This document shows, piece after piece, positions 53,089 through 62,688 of a DNA stretch of 64,000 nucleotides. The DNA lies in NCBI RefSeq assembly GCF_000011745.1, contig NC_007292.1, positions 310,001 to 374,000 on the forward strand, given 5' to 3'. The position numbers and the translations under genes are program-made. The DNA is from Candidatus Blochmanniella pennsylvanica str. BPEN. GTDB taxonomy: Bacteria > Pseudomonadota > Gammaproteobacteria > Enterobacterales > Enterobacteriaceae. How positions within the stretch are numbered: the first letter of the stretch is position 1; each line of letters opens with the position of its first letter. The notes under the pieces were generated by a model. That model did not search any database. It saw only the letters and a list, made by a program, of their open reading frames with translations, and was not told the DNA's origin.

Positions 53089-53914
53089 TAAAGTAGAGGT
53101 GACATGTTAATTTTTATGAGTCTTTCATATTAGTAAAAAAATAAAATAAAAATATTTGTTAGCATCTTTTTTTTGATCTACCAAATAGATATTTAGTCAT
53201 ATAAAATATCAAGCAATGAAATAGAAATGTTCAAGATATCGTTATTACAAATGTTGTGTTTATTTTTTTAAGAACATATTTATCATTATAGTTTTGTATC
53301 TTCTCAAACATATTAATGCTCAATTTTTTATGATTTTACTAAAAATAATAATTTTTAATCTTTAGAATGTACTCTGCTTCAGATACAAATAAACAATCAA
53401 TCCAAAAGTATCTAAATTGGTTCGATACCAATATCACTAAAAATATATCTTTTACTAATAATTAAATATATTTAAACAAAAAATTTACAAATTTCTAATA
53501 ATATTTGACAATTTATTCAAATTTAATAATTTTTTATCCTAAAATACATTTTTATATAACTATATCGCCATTTTACATATTATATTAAAAAATAAAATGT
53601 ACTTATTTATTGTTAATAACTAAATAATTGAATGCATATTTCAATTATATATATTTATATTACTACTGTATTGAAAATATTCTTACAAAAAATGTTCATT
53701 TATTTAAAATAAACACTTGAAATTTTCACTAAAAATATATATAAGGCACATGTATCATATTTAAATTTTTTATTGAAAAACGATATTATAAATTATACAA
53801 ATATATAATGTTCTTTTACGAATAAAATAATTTAATAAAATTTAGTGGCAAAATAAAATTTATGTATAAATGTATACAAATTCAAATAAATATTGTTTTT
53901 ATTTTGGAAAAAAT
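53089..53914. other. Gene-free spacer ffs-apt
   Basis: About 825 AT-rich bases hold no recognisable gene. In E. coli the acr and msc genes and others lie here. A hairpin ATTGGT-TCGAT-ACCAAT at 53416-53432 looks like a tRNA T-arm, but no tRNA can be built around it. Confidence 0.6.
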
Positions 53915-54469
53915 ATGACAAATGTTACGGATCAACAATTAGAATTGATCAAAAAAAGTATCCAATTTGTACCTAATTATCCAAAAAAAGGCATTTTATT
54001 TCGAGACATCACTGAATTGTTAAAAAATCCTCAAGCATATTCAGCAAGCATTACTCTTTTGGCCTATTATTATAGAAATCATAAATTAACTAAAGTAGTA
54101 GGTATAGAAGCTAGAGGATTCTTATTCAGTGCTCCATTAGCACTAATACTGAAACTAGGTTTTATTCCAGCCCGTAAATCAGGAAGGTTACCCCGTGATA
54201 CTATTAGAGAGCCATATATTTTAGAATATGATAATGGATTCTTAGAAATACACACCGATTCTATTACTCCAGGTGACCAAGTTTTAATCATAGATGATTT
54301 ACTAGCAACGGGCGGAACAATTGCAGCAGCGGTAAAATTAATCAGACGGTTAGGAGGAGAAGTAAATCATGCTGGATTTATAATAGATTTAGAAAATCTA
54401 GGTGGAAAATCATTATTAAAGGAAATAGGAATAAATTCCTATAGTTTAGTGACGTTCTCTAATCATTAA
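53915..54469 (+). CDS. apt: Adenine phosphoribosyltransferase
   Basis: Apt salvages adenine to AMP using PRPP. The ATG at 53915, with GGAAAA just upstream, gives 184 residues (E. coli 183) beginning [16 protein letters not shown]; an in-frame ATG at 53870 would add 15 unmatched residues. The PRPP-binding loop [14 protein letters not shown] is typical, with [27 protein letters not shown] and [11 protein letters not shown]. It precedes dnaX as in E. coli. Purine salvage may be useful to a host-dependent cell. Confidence 0.97.
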   Translation: MTNVTDQQLELIKKSIQFVPNYPKKGILFRDITELLKNPQAYSASITLLAYYYRNHKLTKVVGIEARGFLFSAPLALILKLGFIPARKSGRLPRDTIREPYILEYDNGFLEIHTDSITPGDQVLIIDDLLATGGTIAAAVKLIRRLGGEVNHAGFIIDLENLGGKSLLKEIGINSYSLVTFSNH

Positions 54470-54539
54470 AATATACCCCACTAAACCAATAAGTTTTAGT
54501 TCTTATATTTATAATAATTACTATATGAGTTATATTCTG

Positions 54540-56636
54540 ATGAGTTATCAAGTACTCGCCCGTAAGTGGCGACCAAAAAAATTTTCTGATATTGTAGGGC
54601 AAGAACACATCATTCAAGCAATAACACATACTTTTTCATTAAATAAAATTCACCACGCTTATATATTATCTGGTACAAGAGGAGTAGGAAAAACTACTAT
54701 TGCTCGATTATTCGCAAAAGGATTAAACTGTGAACAAGGAACAACATATACCATGTGTGGTCAATGTAATAATTGCAAAGATATTGAATTAGGTTGTTTT
54801 ATTGATCTGATTGAAATAGACGCAGCATCACGCACTAAAGTAGAAGATACTAGGGAATTTCTAGATAATGTACAATACATGCCATCTCGAGGTCGCTTTA
54901 AAGTATATCTTATAGATGAAGTACATATGTTATCCCGTCACAGTTTCAATGCTTTATTAAAGACGTTAGAAGAACCACCTACACATGTTAAATTTATTTT
55001 GGTTACTACTGAATACCAAAAATTACCGGAGACTATCTTATCCCGGTGTTTACAGTTTTACTTGAAACCTCTAAACATTTCTCAAATTATAAATCAACTA
55101 ACATATATCTTTCATAAAGAAAACATAAACATAGAAACTTCTGCTTTAGAATCGTTAGCATATGCATCAAAAGGAAGTATGCGTGATGCGCTTAGTTTGG
55201 CAGAACAAGCTATTGTCTTAGGAAATAATGAGATAACTAATAATGTTATTAATAATATGTTTGGTATATCGAATATCGAACATCCATTATGTTTAATCGA
55301 GAGCTTAATTGATGAAGATATACATAATATTATGCACCAAATTGAAAATTTGACTGTTTTAGGAGTTCATTGGGATTATGTTTTCAATGAAATTCTTACT
55401 ATCTTGCAGAAAATAGCTATAGGTCAATTTCTGTCAAATTCTGTACAAAAAGAGGATAACAATGTAACACAACATATCAATCAACGTATGCGTAGATTAA
55501 GTAATCGTATTACTCCGGAAAATGTACAATTATATTATCAGATATTTCTATTAGGTCGTCGCGAATTGCCTTACGCTCCTAGTCATCGCATGGGAATAGA
55601 AATGACCATGTTACGAGCATTAGCTTTTCGTCCTGATGTAGACATAGCAAACAAAAAAAATGGTAATGGTGATGATAATGATCATATACTTAAAAAATCT
55701 GTATGCTCAAATAATAATGTCGAGATAAATACTAATGATACACAACATATTGCTACTGATCTTTTCCAAAAAAAAAATCATAATCAAGGTAGTAAGAATG
55801 TATTAAATACAGAAAAATTAAAAAAAACAAATAATATATTACTTTTAAATTTTAAAAAATCCGAATTAAATTCGGATAATACCAAACCTAAAATTTCAAA
55901 ATCTGTCTCTAGTAGAGATACTAGGGATATTACTTCTACAATATTAGAAGCTCGATCAAAGCTATTACAATATAAAGAACGTGACAAGTTAAATGTCATA
56001 GAAAAAAAATCAAATTTAACTTTAGAATCTCAAAAAAAAATAAAAGATATATTAGAACGATTTGCCAGTATTAATACAATAATTTTAAAAAATAGTTCTG
56101 ATCGTTTCGAAAAAATTAATAAAGATTTATCAGGATATTTAGAATTTAGTAATAACAGTAATAATAAAGAAAATTTACATAGAAACCATCAAAATATGCC
56201 CGATTTCATAAAAGAAATACTTCAAAAAGCAATAAACAATAATTTATGGATATCACAAATATATCGTTTGTCGTTACCAAAATTAGCAAAAAAATTAGTT
56301 ATGAATTCGTGGAAAGAAAAAATTTCTTCAGATGAGATATGCTTACATGTTCGTTCTGATTACCAACATTTAAATTCTACAGAACTCCGTAATATCATAC
56401 AAAAATCACTTAGCAATAATATAGGTATAGCAATAAAATTACATATAAAAAAAGATGACAATTATGCAATAAAAACACCAATGGAACATTTATATACTTT
56501 ATATAAAGAAAAAATATCATTAATAAAGAAAGAATTTTCAAGTGATCCGTACGTTAAAATGATTAAATCTTTTTTTGATGCTGAAATAGATGAAAATGAT
56601 ATTCAAGTACTTTATGATCAGAATAAAAACTTATAA
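54540..56636 (+). CDS. dnaX: DNA polymerase III subunits tau and (by slippage) gamma
   Basis: DnaX is the clamp-loader ATPase and the tau organiser of the replisome. Starting at the ATG at 54540 (MSYQVLARKWRP, as in E. coli) it has 698 residues (E. coli tau 643); an ATG at 54525 is less likely. Walker A is GTRGVGKTT near residue 45, a zinc module has CGQCNNC, Walker B is YLIDEVHMLS and the sensor/arginine-finger region ILSRCLQF follows. Residues about 370-540 are a Lys/Asn-rich low-complexity linker. The C-terminal tau domain keeps LSLPKLAKKLVMNSWKE and FFDAEIDENDIQ. A ten-A tract at 55768-55777 may produce a gamma-like product. Confidence 0.97.
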   Translation: MSYQVLARKWRPKKFSDIVGQEHIIQAITHTFSLNKIHHAYILSGTRGVGKTTIARLFAKGLNCEQGTTYTMCGQCNNCKDIELGCFIDLIEIDAASRTKVEDTREFLDNVQYMPSRGRFKVYLIDEVHMLSRHSFNALLKTLEEPPTHVKFILVTTEYQKLPETILSRCLQFYLKPLNISQIINQLTYIFHKENINIETSALESLAYASKGSMRDALSLAEQAIVLGNNEITNNVINNMFGISNIEHPLCLIESLIDEDIHNIMHQIENLTVLGVHWDYVFNEILTILQKIAIGQFLSNSVQKEDNNVTQHINQRMRRLSNRITPENVQLYYQIFLLGRRELPYAPSHRMGIEMTMLRALAFRPDVDIANKKNGNGDDNDHILKKSVCSNNNVEINTNDTQHIATDLFQKKNHNQGSKNVLNTEKLKKTNNILLLNFKKSELNSDNTKPKISKSVSSRDTRDITSTILEARSKLLQYKERDKLNVIEKKSNLTLESQKKIKDILERFASINTIILKNSSDRFEKINKDLSGYLEFSNNSNNKENLHRNHQNMPDFIKEILQKAINNNLWISQIYRLSLPKLAKKLVMNSWKEKISSDEICLHVRSDYQHLNSTELRNIIQKSLSNNIGIAIKLHIKKDDNYAIKTPMEHLYTLYKEKISLIKKEFSSDPYVKMIKSFFDAEIDENDIQVLYDQNKNL
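55768..55777 (+). other. dnaX ten-A slippery tract, putative gamma site
   Basis: In the tau frame this reads CAA-AAA-AAA-AAT (Q410 K K N). A -1 ribosomal shift, or one extra A in the transcript, reads AAA-TCA-TAA and stops at 55781-55783. The product would have about 414 residues, close to E. coli gamma (431), and would end after the clamp-loader domains. A +1 shift stops at 55804-55806. Poly(A) slippage is used to make gamma in E. coli and Thermus. Confidence 0.55.
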
Positions 56637-57269
56637 AAATTAATTAAATAAAATACACTATCTCTCAATTACATCGAAATTATAATGTAATATAGCAAAT
56701 TAATATCAATTGCATATTTTTAAAAAATGTAATTTTTCATTAATTAATAGAACTACTACCGTGATTTTTATAATAATTAACTATTATTTTATGTATTTAA
56801 TGATCAAAAAATTAAATTAAAAAATTATTAAGTAATAAAATTTATTTTTCATTAATCATTAAAGCGATACAATAACCAATTGAATCAAACCAATGCCCAA
56901 CCTTCATGTATAACAAAATTTAAAAATTATTCATTAAACAACCACATGCAAAGAAATTAATTTAAAAATGTACATAAATATTCGCAATCCTATTAAATAT
57001 ATTAATTTGTTTTTAATTTAATTGTTGACTGGTTATTTATACAATATAAATAGAAACATTACTTTTATAATCTAAAGTAATCAATTAATAAAATATAATT
57101 TTATATTTTAGTTATGATACAATAACAATTGTTAAAATCTGATTAATATAAACTAAAATATATGTTTGAATAAAAGGCTGTTATTTATATCTAAGTATTA
57201 AGTAGATAATGTTTTAACATATCATAAGCATCGTTTACTAAATTTTTATAATTTTATTGAGAATTAAAT
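56637..57269. other. Gene-free spacer dnaX-adk, site of lost ybaB-recR-htpG
   Basis: In E. coli ybaB, recR and htpG lie here. No trace is readable in these 633 AT-rich bases. TTGACT at 57025-57030 resembles a -35 box but has no well-spaced consensus -10, so the adk promoter is not placed. Confidence 0.6.
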
Positions 57270-57923
57270 TTGATACGTATTATATTTTTAGGTCCTCCTG
57301 GATCCGGAAAAGGAACACAAGCTCATCTTATTGCAAATAAGTATAACATTCCAAATATTTCTACAGGCACGATGTTGCGTCAAGCACTAACTAGAAGTAC
57401 ACATAAGTCCTATGAACTTCACAAAAATATTATGCATACTGGTGATTTAGTAAATGATGAATTTATGGTGCAATTAATTAGCACACGTATTAATCAAAAT
57501 GACTGTCGTAATGGATTTTTATTGGATGGTTTTCCTAGAACAATTTTGCAAGCAAAATCTATGAAACAATGTAAAATTTTTGTAAATTACATCATAGAAT
57601 TTTTTGCATCAGATTCTGTGATTATTGATCGTATTGCAGGCCGAAGAATACATGTAGGCTCTGGTAGAACTTATCATATTAAATTCAATCCGCCGAGAAA
57701 TTATGGATTAGATGATATTACCGGAGAAATTTTGACTACTCGAAAAGATGACCACGAAGAAGCTATACGTAAACGATTAAGTAATTACTACCAACACACT
57801 GAACCAGTGTTAGATTATTATCGAGAAGAATCGAAATATAAAAAAATGAAATATTTTTCTGTTGATGGAAATCGTGATATTTCTAAAATCTATAAAGAGT
57901 TAATTAATATCATTAGTTCATGA
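57270..57923 (+). CDS. adk: Adenylate kinase
   Basis: Adk interconverts AMP, ADP and ATP. It is 217 residues (E. coli 214). The P-loop GPPGSGKGTQ lies at residues 8-17, the AMP-binding part has ISTGTMLR and LLDGFPRT, and the LID domain GRRIHVGSGRTYHIKFNPP is of the long type, followed by TTRKDDHEEAIRKRL with the conserved Arg. The start is unclear: E. coli begins ATG CGT, whereas here the equivalent codon is ATA (57273), preceded by an in-frame TTG at 57270, which I take as the start. Confidence 0.96.
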   Translation: MIRIIFLGPPGSGKGTQAHLIANKYNIPNISTGTMLRQALTRSTHKSYELHKNIMHTGDLVNDEFMVQLISTRINQNDCRNGFLLDGFPRTILQAKSMKQCKIFVNYIIEFFASDSVIIDRIAGRRIHVGSGRTYHIKFNPPRNYGLDDITGEILTTRKDDHEEAIRKRLSNYYQHTEPVLDYYREESKYKKMKYFSVDGNRDISKIYKELINIISS

Positions 57924-58806
57924 TACTTGTTATCATTTTTCATTTCGGTTCCTATTTATGAATATCAATATCATTATAGATAATAACAGCGTATAAAATC
58001 GTTCGTTATCTCATCAAAATTATACTTTTTGGTTTGATTCCTAAAAAAATATAACCATGTATTAATAATTAATTTAAATATATAAATGGACACTAAACAC
58101 TAATTAATCAAAAACCATAAATATGGATATATTACTTGTATCATAATCAAATACTGAGATCCGGTCATCAAATAATTAATATTCAACACAATATTACGGA
58201 TATATAAATTATTTTATAATTCACTATAAAAATATAATAGGAAATTTTATTCTAAGTATTGTATGTAGTATAATTAAATATATATAACAATTATAAAACA
58301 CTGATTATATTGACTTCTTTAATATAATTTCTATATGTATTGTACCACGCACATTATGTATACCGTGGTATCTTAAAAAGAGCATATTATATTTTATTCT
58401 ATTCTTTAAATAAGATAAATTTAAATTCTGTTAATTAATCAACTATCTTTTAACAACAAAAATGAGTAATCATATTACAGCGCTCACATTTATTTGATTA
58501 AATGTTTGTTAATAATTTTTGTATCATAAAACAACAAACACAAGTGCTGGAAGAAATCTTCAAACACAACCGTAGTTAAAATATTTATTCTTAACAAAAA
58601 AAAGGAAACCACACATATATTTAAATACTCTTAATGAGTACACGGAATAAACACTCCTATTTATATTTCATACGTATACTATAAAGACAGAGTATGTGCG
58701 TCTTAACATCATTTTAATATTACTTTAAATAATAATATTGTTATTTCCCATAAAAAATATATATAACATATATAGATATATTACGATTAATATAAAAATA
58801 CTAAAT
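57924..58806. other. Gene-free spacer adk-lpxH
   Basis: Nearly 900 bases between a + gene and a - gene hold no recognisable gene; hemH, which follows adk in E. coli, is absent. An inverted repeat TACCACG/CGTGGTA (58343-58349 and 58364-58370, 14-base loop) is G/C-richer than its surroundings and may be a remnant terminator. Confidence 0.6.
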
Positions 58807-59559
58807 TTAATACTTTGTTATTTCATATAATGGAAATTCTGTAAATAAGATATCATTATTTTTCTCATTTACTTCTATCATTGAACCGTATTTATTCCAA
58901 CATCCTAGCACTATTATTCTAAAAACATTTTTTTTAGATCTGTAAATCTTATGAATCGCAGGTTGATGAGTATGCCCGTGAATCATAATATCCGCATTAT
59001 TTTGAATTAACATATCTGTAGCTATTTTTAAATTAATATTTAATTTTTTTTTTGATTTATATTTTGTATGTTGTACACAACATGAACGTATAGCACTGAA
59101 TATTCGTGAGCGTATAGATAATGGTAGCGATAAAAATAATCGCTGTACTATAATATGACGTAAATATTTTCTAAATAATTGATATGAATTATCATTAGCA
59201 CAAAGAATATCTCCATGTAAAATGATTATTTTTTTTCCTGATGCTAATTTTAAAACTTGATTAGAAGATAATAACGTCATTCCGCATGCTCTAGCATACC
59301 TCTGTCCTAATAAAAAATCATGATTTCCATGAATAAAATAACATGAAATTCTTCTTTGATTTAACGCTTTCAAAGCTTTGGCGATGTTAATATGTAATAG
59401 ATTATAATCATCATCTCCTAACCAAGTTTCAAACAAGTCTCCTAAAATATAAAGAGCTTTAGCACGCATTGCGCGATAACTTAAAAAACGTAAAAACCCA
59501 TCAGTAATATATGGAGATTTAGTAGATAAATGAACATCTGAAATAAATAAAATAGACAT
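58807..59559 (-). CDS. lpxH: UDP-2,3-diacylglucosamine pyrophosphatase LpxH
   Basis: LpxH cleaves UDP-2,3-diacylglucosamine to lipid X, the acceptor for LpxB, at the inner-membrane surface. It is 250 residues (E. coli 240), a calcineurin-like phosphoesterase. Metal ligands appear in FISDVHLS (D8, H10), LGDLFE (D41), HGNHDF (N79), LHGDILC and IHGHTHQPAIH. The family's lid region (SLPLSIRSRIFSAIR) is present. Odd feature: position 80, Arg in E. coli (GNRD), is His here (CAT, 59320-59322). ppiB, between lpxH and cysS in E. coli, is lost. Confidence 0.95.
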   Translation of the reverse strand: MSILFISDVHLSTKSPYITDGFLRFLSYRAMRAKALYILGDLFETWLGDDDYNLLHINIAKALKALNQRRISCYFIHGNHDFLLGQRYARACGMTLLSSNQVLKLASGKKIIILHGDILCANDNSYQLFRKYLRHIIVQRLFLSLPLSIRSRIFSAIRSCCVQHTKYKSKKKLNINLKIATDMLIQNNADIMIHGHTHQPAIHKIYRSKKNVFRIIVLGCWNKYGSMIEVNEKNNDILFTEFPLYEITKY

Positions 59560-59935
59560 GTACGCACATATTGAATAATAATGGTTATTATTAATATCAC
59601 ATGTTTAACATTCCAGATCAAGACTATTCGTTAAAAATTTAATAATTAAATAAAACACTTATATAAATAAACACCGCGCTATATACAAATATAGTGTACG
59701 GAATTAAATCGTGTCATATAATTATCAATGATAATTATACTGACTATGCAATAAACATTGTCATATACTTATGATTAAGATAGTATGTGTTATGTTTTGC
59801 ATATGAAAGCGATGATTCCAAACACTCAACTAATTAGATTAAAGTATGATACTGATTAAAGATTCTAGTAAACCTATGAGGTTTATATACACTAAAGACC
59901 AATATATCGCCGCGTATATTGTAGAATAAATTAAA
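59560..59935. promoter_or_regulatory. Divergent lpxH/cysS spacer with palindrome
   Basis: The region must carry both promoters. Its main feature is a palindrome at 59717-59739, TATAATTATCA-A-TGATAATTATA, with 11-bp perfect arms. It could be an operator-like site or AT-rich chance. No sigma-70 promoter is convincing. Confidence 0.45.
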
Positions 59936-61357
59936 ATGCTTAAAATTTTTAATACCTTAACAAAAAAAAAAGAAAAGTTTATACCTATTAATGCTGGTAA
60001 AATTAAAATATATGTTTGTGGTGTTACAGTCTATGATTTATGCCATCTCGGACATGCCAGAACATTTATAGTATTTGATAGTGTTATTCGCTATTTACGT
60101 CATTGCGGATATCAGGTGAGTTACGTCCGAAATATTACAGATATAGATGATAAAATTATAAAAAGAGCTTATGAAAATAATGAAACTACCCAACAATTAA
60201 CGAATCGTATGATTCAAGAAATGCATTTAGATTTAGATGCATTAAATATATTACGCCCAAATTATGAACCAAAAGTAACTGAACATATTGATATAATCAT
60301 TAAATTTATTTGTTTGTTAATTTCAAAAAAACACGCATATACCGCCCCTAATGGAGATATAATGTTTTCTGTGGAAACTATGCACAATTATGGCGTTTTA
60401 TCTAACAAAGAAAATCCACCTAAAATACATGATAATATCTTAAAAATACCAAATATAAAAAAAAACCCTATGGATTTTGTATTGTGGAAAAAAACAACAT
60501 ATAATAATAAACTAGGTGAGCCGTGTTGGTCATCTCCATGGGGATTAGGACGTCCAGGATGGCACATTGAATGTTCAGCAATGAATTATTCCATTTTCGG
60601 GAATCAAATAGACATTCATGGTGGAGGATCAGATTTAATTTTTCCACATCATGACAACGAAATTGCTCAATCCGTATGTGCTCATGAGACTTCTTATGCA
60701 AATATATGGATGCATTCTGGTCTTCTGTTGTTAAACTATGAAAAAATGTCAAAATCATTAAATAATTTTTTTACCATACGCGATATTTTAAAACATTATG
60801 ATCCTGAAACAATAAGATTTTTTTTAATGTCTGCTCATTATCGTAGTCAATTAAAGTATAATGACAATAATCTTAAAAATGCGCAAACATCTTTAAAACG
60901 GCTGTACATAGCTTTACGAGATACTAATCCTACAATCCAGCCTAATGGAGGTGATAATGAAGGAGAATATTTTATATCAAAATTTATTTCTAAAATGAAT
61001 GACGACTTCAATACACCAGAGGCATACTCAGTATTATTTGATATAGCACATAGATTAAATAATTTAAAAATTAAAGGTCATTCACTACTTGCTCAAGGTA
61101 TGGCAGCTACCTTAAAATACTTAGCAAATATTATCGGATTATTACATCAAAATCCAGAGATTTTTTTAAAAAAAATAACATTAAAACATAATAAAAATCG
61201 TCATTTTGAAAAAATTCAAAAATTAATTCAATGCCGCGAAGTTGCGCGAAAAAATAATCAATGGGAATTAGCTGATAGCATACGAAAAAAATTAACCGTT
61301 ATGGGAATAACATTAGAAGATGGGCCTACAGGAATAACGAAATGGCATTTCAAATAA
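59936..61357 (+). CDS. cysS: Cysteinyl-tRNA synthetase
   Basis: CysRS charges tRNA-Cys; it is a class I zinc enzyme. It is 473 residues (E. coli 461). C28 in YVCGVTVYD and the HIGH-type motif HLGH at residues 37-40 are present. WHIECSAMNY supplies another zinc Cys, HGGGSDLIFPHHDNE the His and Glu ligands, and KMSKSLNNF is the KMSKS loop. The C-terminal anticodon domain ends in DGPTGITKWHFK. A ten-A tract at 59962-59971 encodes residues 10-12 (Lys-Lys-Lys) near the start and is a slippage risk. Confidence 0.98.
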   Translation: MLKIFNTLTKKKEKFIPINAGKIKIYVCGVTVYDLCHLGHARTFIVFDSVIRYLRHCGYQVSYVRNITDIDDKIIKRAYENNETTQQLTNRMIQEMHLDLDALNILRPNYEPKVTEHIDIIIKFICLLISKKHAYTAPNGDIMFSVETMHNYGVLSNKENPPKIHDNILKIPNIKKNPMDFVLWKKTTYNNKLGEPCWSSPWGLGRPGWHIECSAMNYSIFGNQIDIHGGGSDLIFPHHDNEIAQSVCAHETSYANIWMHSGLLLLNYEKMSKSLNNFFTIRDILKHYDPETIRFFLMSAHYRSQLKYNDNNLKNAQTSLKRLYIALRDTNPTIQPNGGDNEGEYFISKFISKMNDDFNTPEAYSVLFDIAHRLNNLKIKGHSLLAQGMAATLKYLANIIGLLHQNPEIFLKKITLKHNKNRHFEKIQKLIQCREVARKNNQWELADSIRKKLTVMGITLEDGPTGITKWHFK

Positions 61358-61400
61358 TATAAATAGTAATAAAAATAATTAAAAATGGAATAAACAAAAA

Positions 61401-62261
61401 TTATCTTACTAAATGATGGTCATCATAAGCTTGCAAGGTATTTTGAATAAGTGTTACTACTGTCATTGGACCTACTCCACCCGGAACAGGAGTAATGTAT
61501 GCAGCTCGTTCGTAAGCGCTAGAAAAGTGAACATCACCCACTATATTTCCGTTATTTAATCGATTAATACCAACATCTATGACTATAGCCCCTTGTTTTA
61601 TCCAACTACCGGGAATAAAATTTGCTTGACCTACCGCCACAATTAATAAATCAGCATTTTCAATGTATATTTTCAAATTTTGAGTAAAACGATGAGTAAC
61701 AGATACCGTACAACCTGCCAATAATAATTCCATAGTCATAGGCCGACCAACGATATTTGATGCTCCAACTACAACCGCATGTAATACAAACATATCTATA
61801 TTATACCATTCTAACAAAGTAATAATACCTCGAGAAGTGCAAGGACGTAATGTAGGAGATCGTTGACATAAACGCCCGACATTATATGGATGAAAACCAT
61901 CTACATCCTTATCAGGAGCAATATGTTCTAAAACATTTATTTTATTTAACTTATTTGGTAATGGCAACTGAATTAAAATACCATCTATACGATTATCATT
62001 ATTTAAAGTTTCAATTAATTGAAAAATCTCATTTTCTGTAGCCGTAATAGGTAAAGTATAAAGAAATGAAATCAAACCCACTTGTTCACATGCTTTTTTC
62101 TTATTAGTTACATATATCTGAGAAATTGGATTATGTCCTACTAGAATCATAGCCAAACCTGGGGCACGTTTTCCGGAATTCATATTTTTACGTACTTGTT
62201 TAGCTATTTCTTGTTTTATTTTTTCAGAAACATATTTACCATCAATTATCTTAGCGATCAT
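61401..62261 (-). CDS. folD: Methylenetetrahydrofolate dehydrogenase/cyclohydrolase
   Basis: FolD oxidises 5,10-methylene-THF with NADP and hydrolyses the product to 10-formyl-THF, feeding purine and initiator fMet-tRNA synthesis. It is 286 residues (E. coli 288). The catalytic Lys is in YVTNKKKAC, followed by [23 protein letters not shown], the NADP-binding region [13 protein letters not shown] and [11 protein letters not shown]. It converges on cysS and precedes tRNA-Arg(UCU), as in E. coli where argU lies near folD. Confidence 0.98.
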   Translation of the reverse strand: MIAKIIDGKYVSEKIKQEIAKQVRKNMNSGKRAPGLAMILVGHNPISQIYVTNKKKACEQVGLISFLYTLPITATENEIFQLIETLNNDNRIDGILIQLPLPNKLNKINVLEHIAPDKDVDGFHPYNVGRLCQRSPTLRPCTSRGIITLLEWYNIDMFVLHAVVVGASNIVGRPMTMELLLAGCTVSVTHRFTQNLKIYIENADLLIVAVGQANFIPGSWIKQGAIVIDVGINRLNNGNIVGDVHFSSAYERAAYITPVPGGVGPMTVVTLIQNTLQAYDDHHLVR

Positions 62262-62438
62262 TTTAAAATATATCCAATGAATTATATATTAACACGATGA
62301 TATTATTTTCTGTAATATATATTACTATTAATTTTAAATTATATACTTTCTCTAAGCATATATTTCTTAAAAGAAAATATATGATCTAATAAGATATCTC
62401 GAAAAAAGAATAATTATTTAGTAAAATATACAAGTAAC

Positions 62439-62512
62439 GCGCTCTTAACTCAATTGGATAGAGTAACAGCCTTCTAAGCTGTAAGTTATAGGTTCGAATC
62501 CTATAGGGCGCA
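62439..62512 (+). tRNA. argU: tRNA-Arg (anticodon UCU)
   Basis: A full cloverleaf can be folded. The acceptor stem GCGCTCT/AGGGCGC has one G-U pair, the D-arm is ACTC...GAGT, the anticodon arm CAGCC-TTCTAAG-CTG reads TCT, and the T-arm TATAGG-TTCGAAT-CCTATA is canonical, with discriminator A. CCA is not encoded. It matches the E. coli argU species that reads AGA/AGG, the preferred Arg codons of an AT-rich genome, and keeps argU's position near folD. Confidence 0.97.
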
Positions 62513-62688
62513 TATCATCATATGTAATTGATCACACCAATTACATAAATCAGTCTTAATTAAATAATTCATATAACATGATTTAATAAAAATGTGTATA
62601 CTTGATAATATATGCTTTTGATTTAATAAAAATAGATTTTTAATAAATAATAGTATCAAGCATATTTCATTAGTATAGTAAAAATATC

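Noticed and set aside
53416-53432. tRNA T-arm-like hairpin ATTGG-TTCGATA-CCAAT
   Set aside because: No acceptor, D or anticodon arm can be matched at the required spacing; probably a chance inverted repeat.
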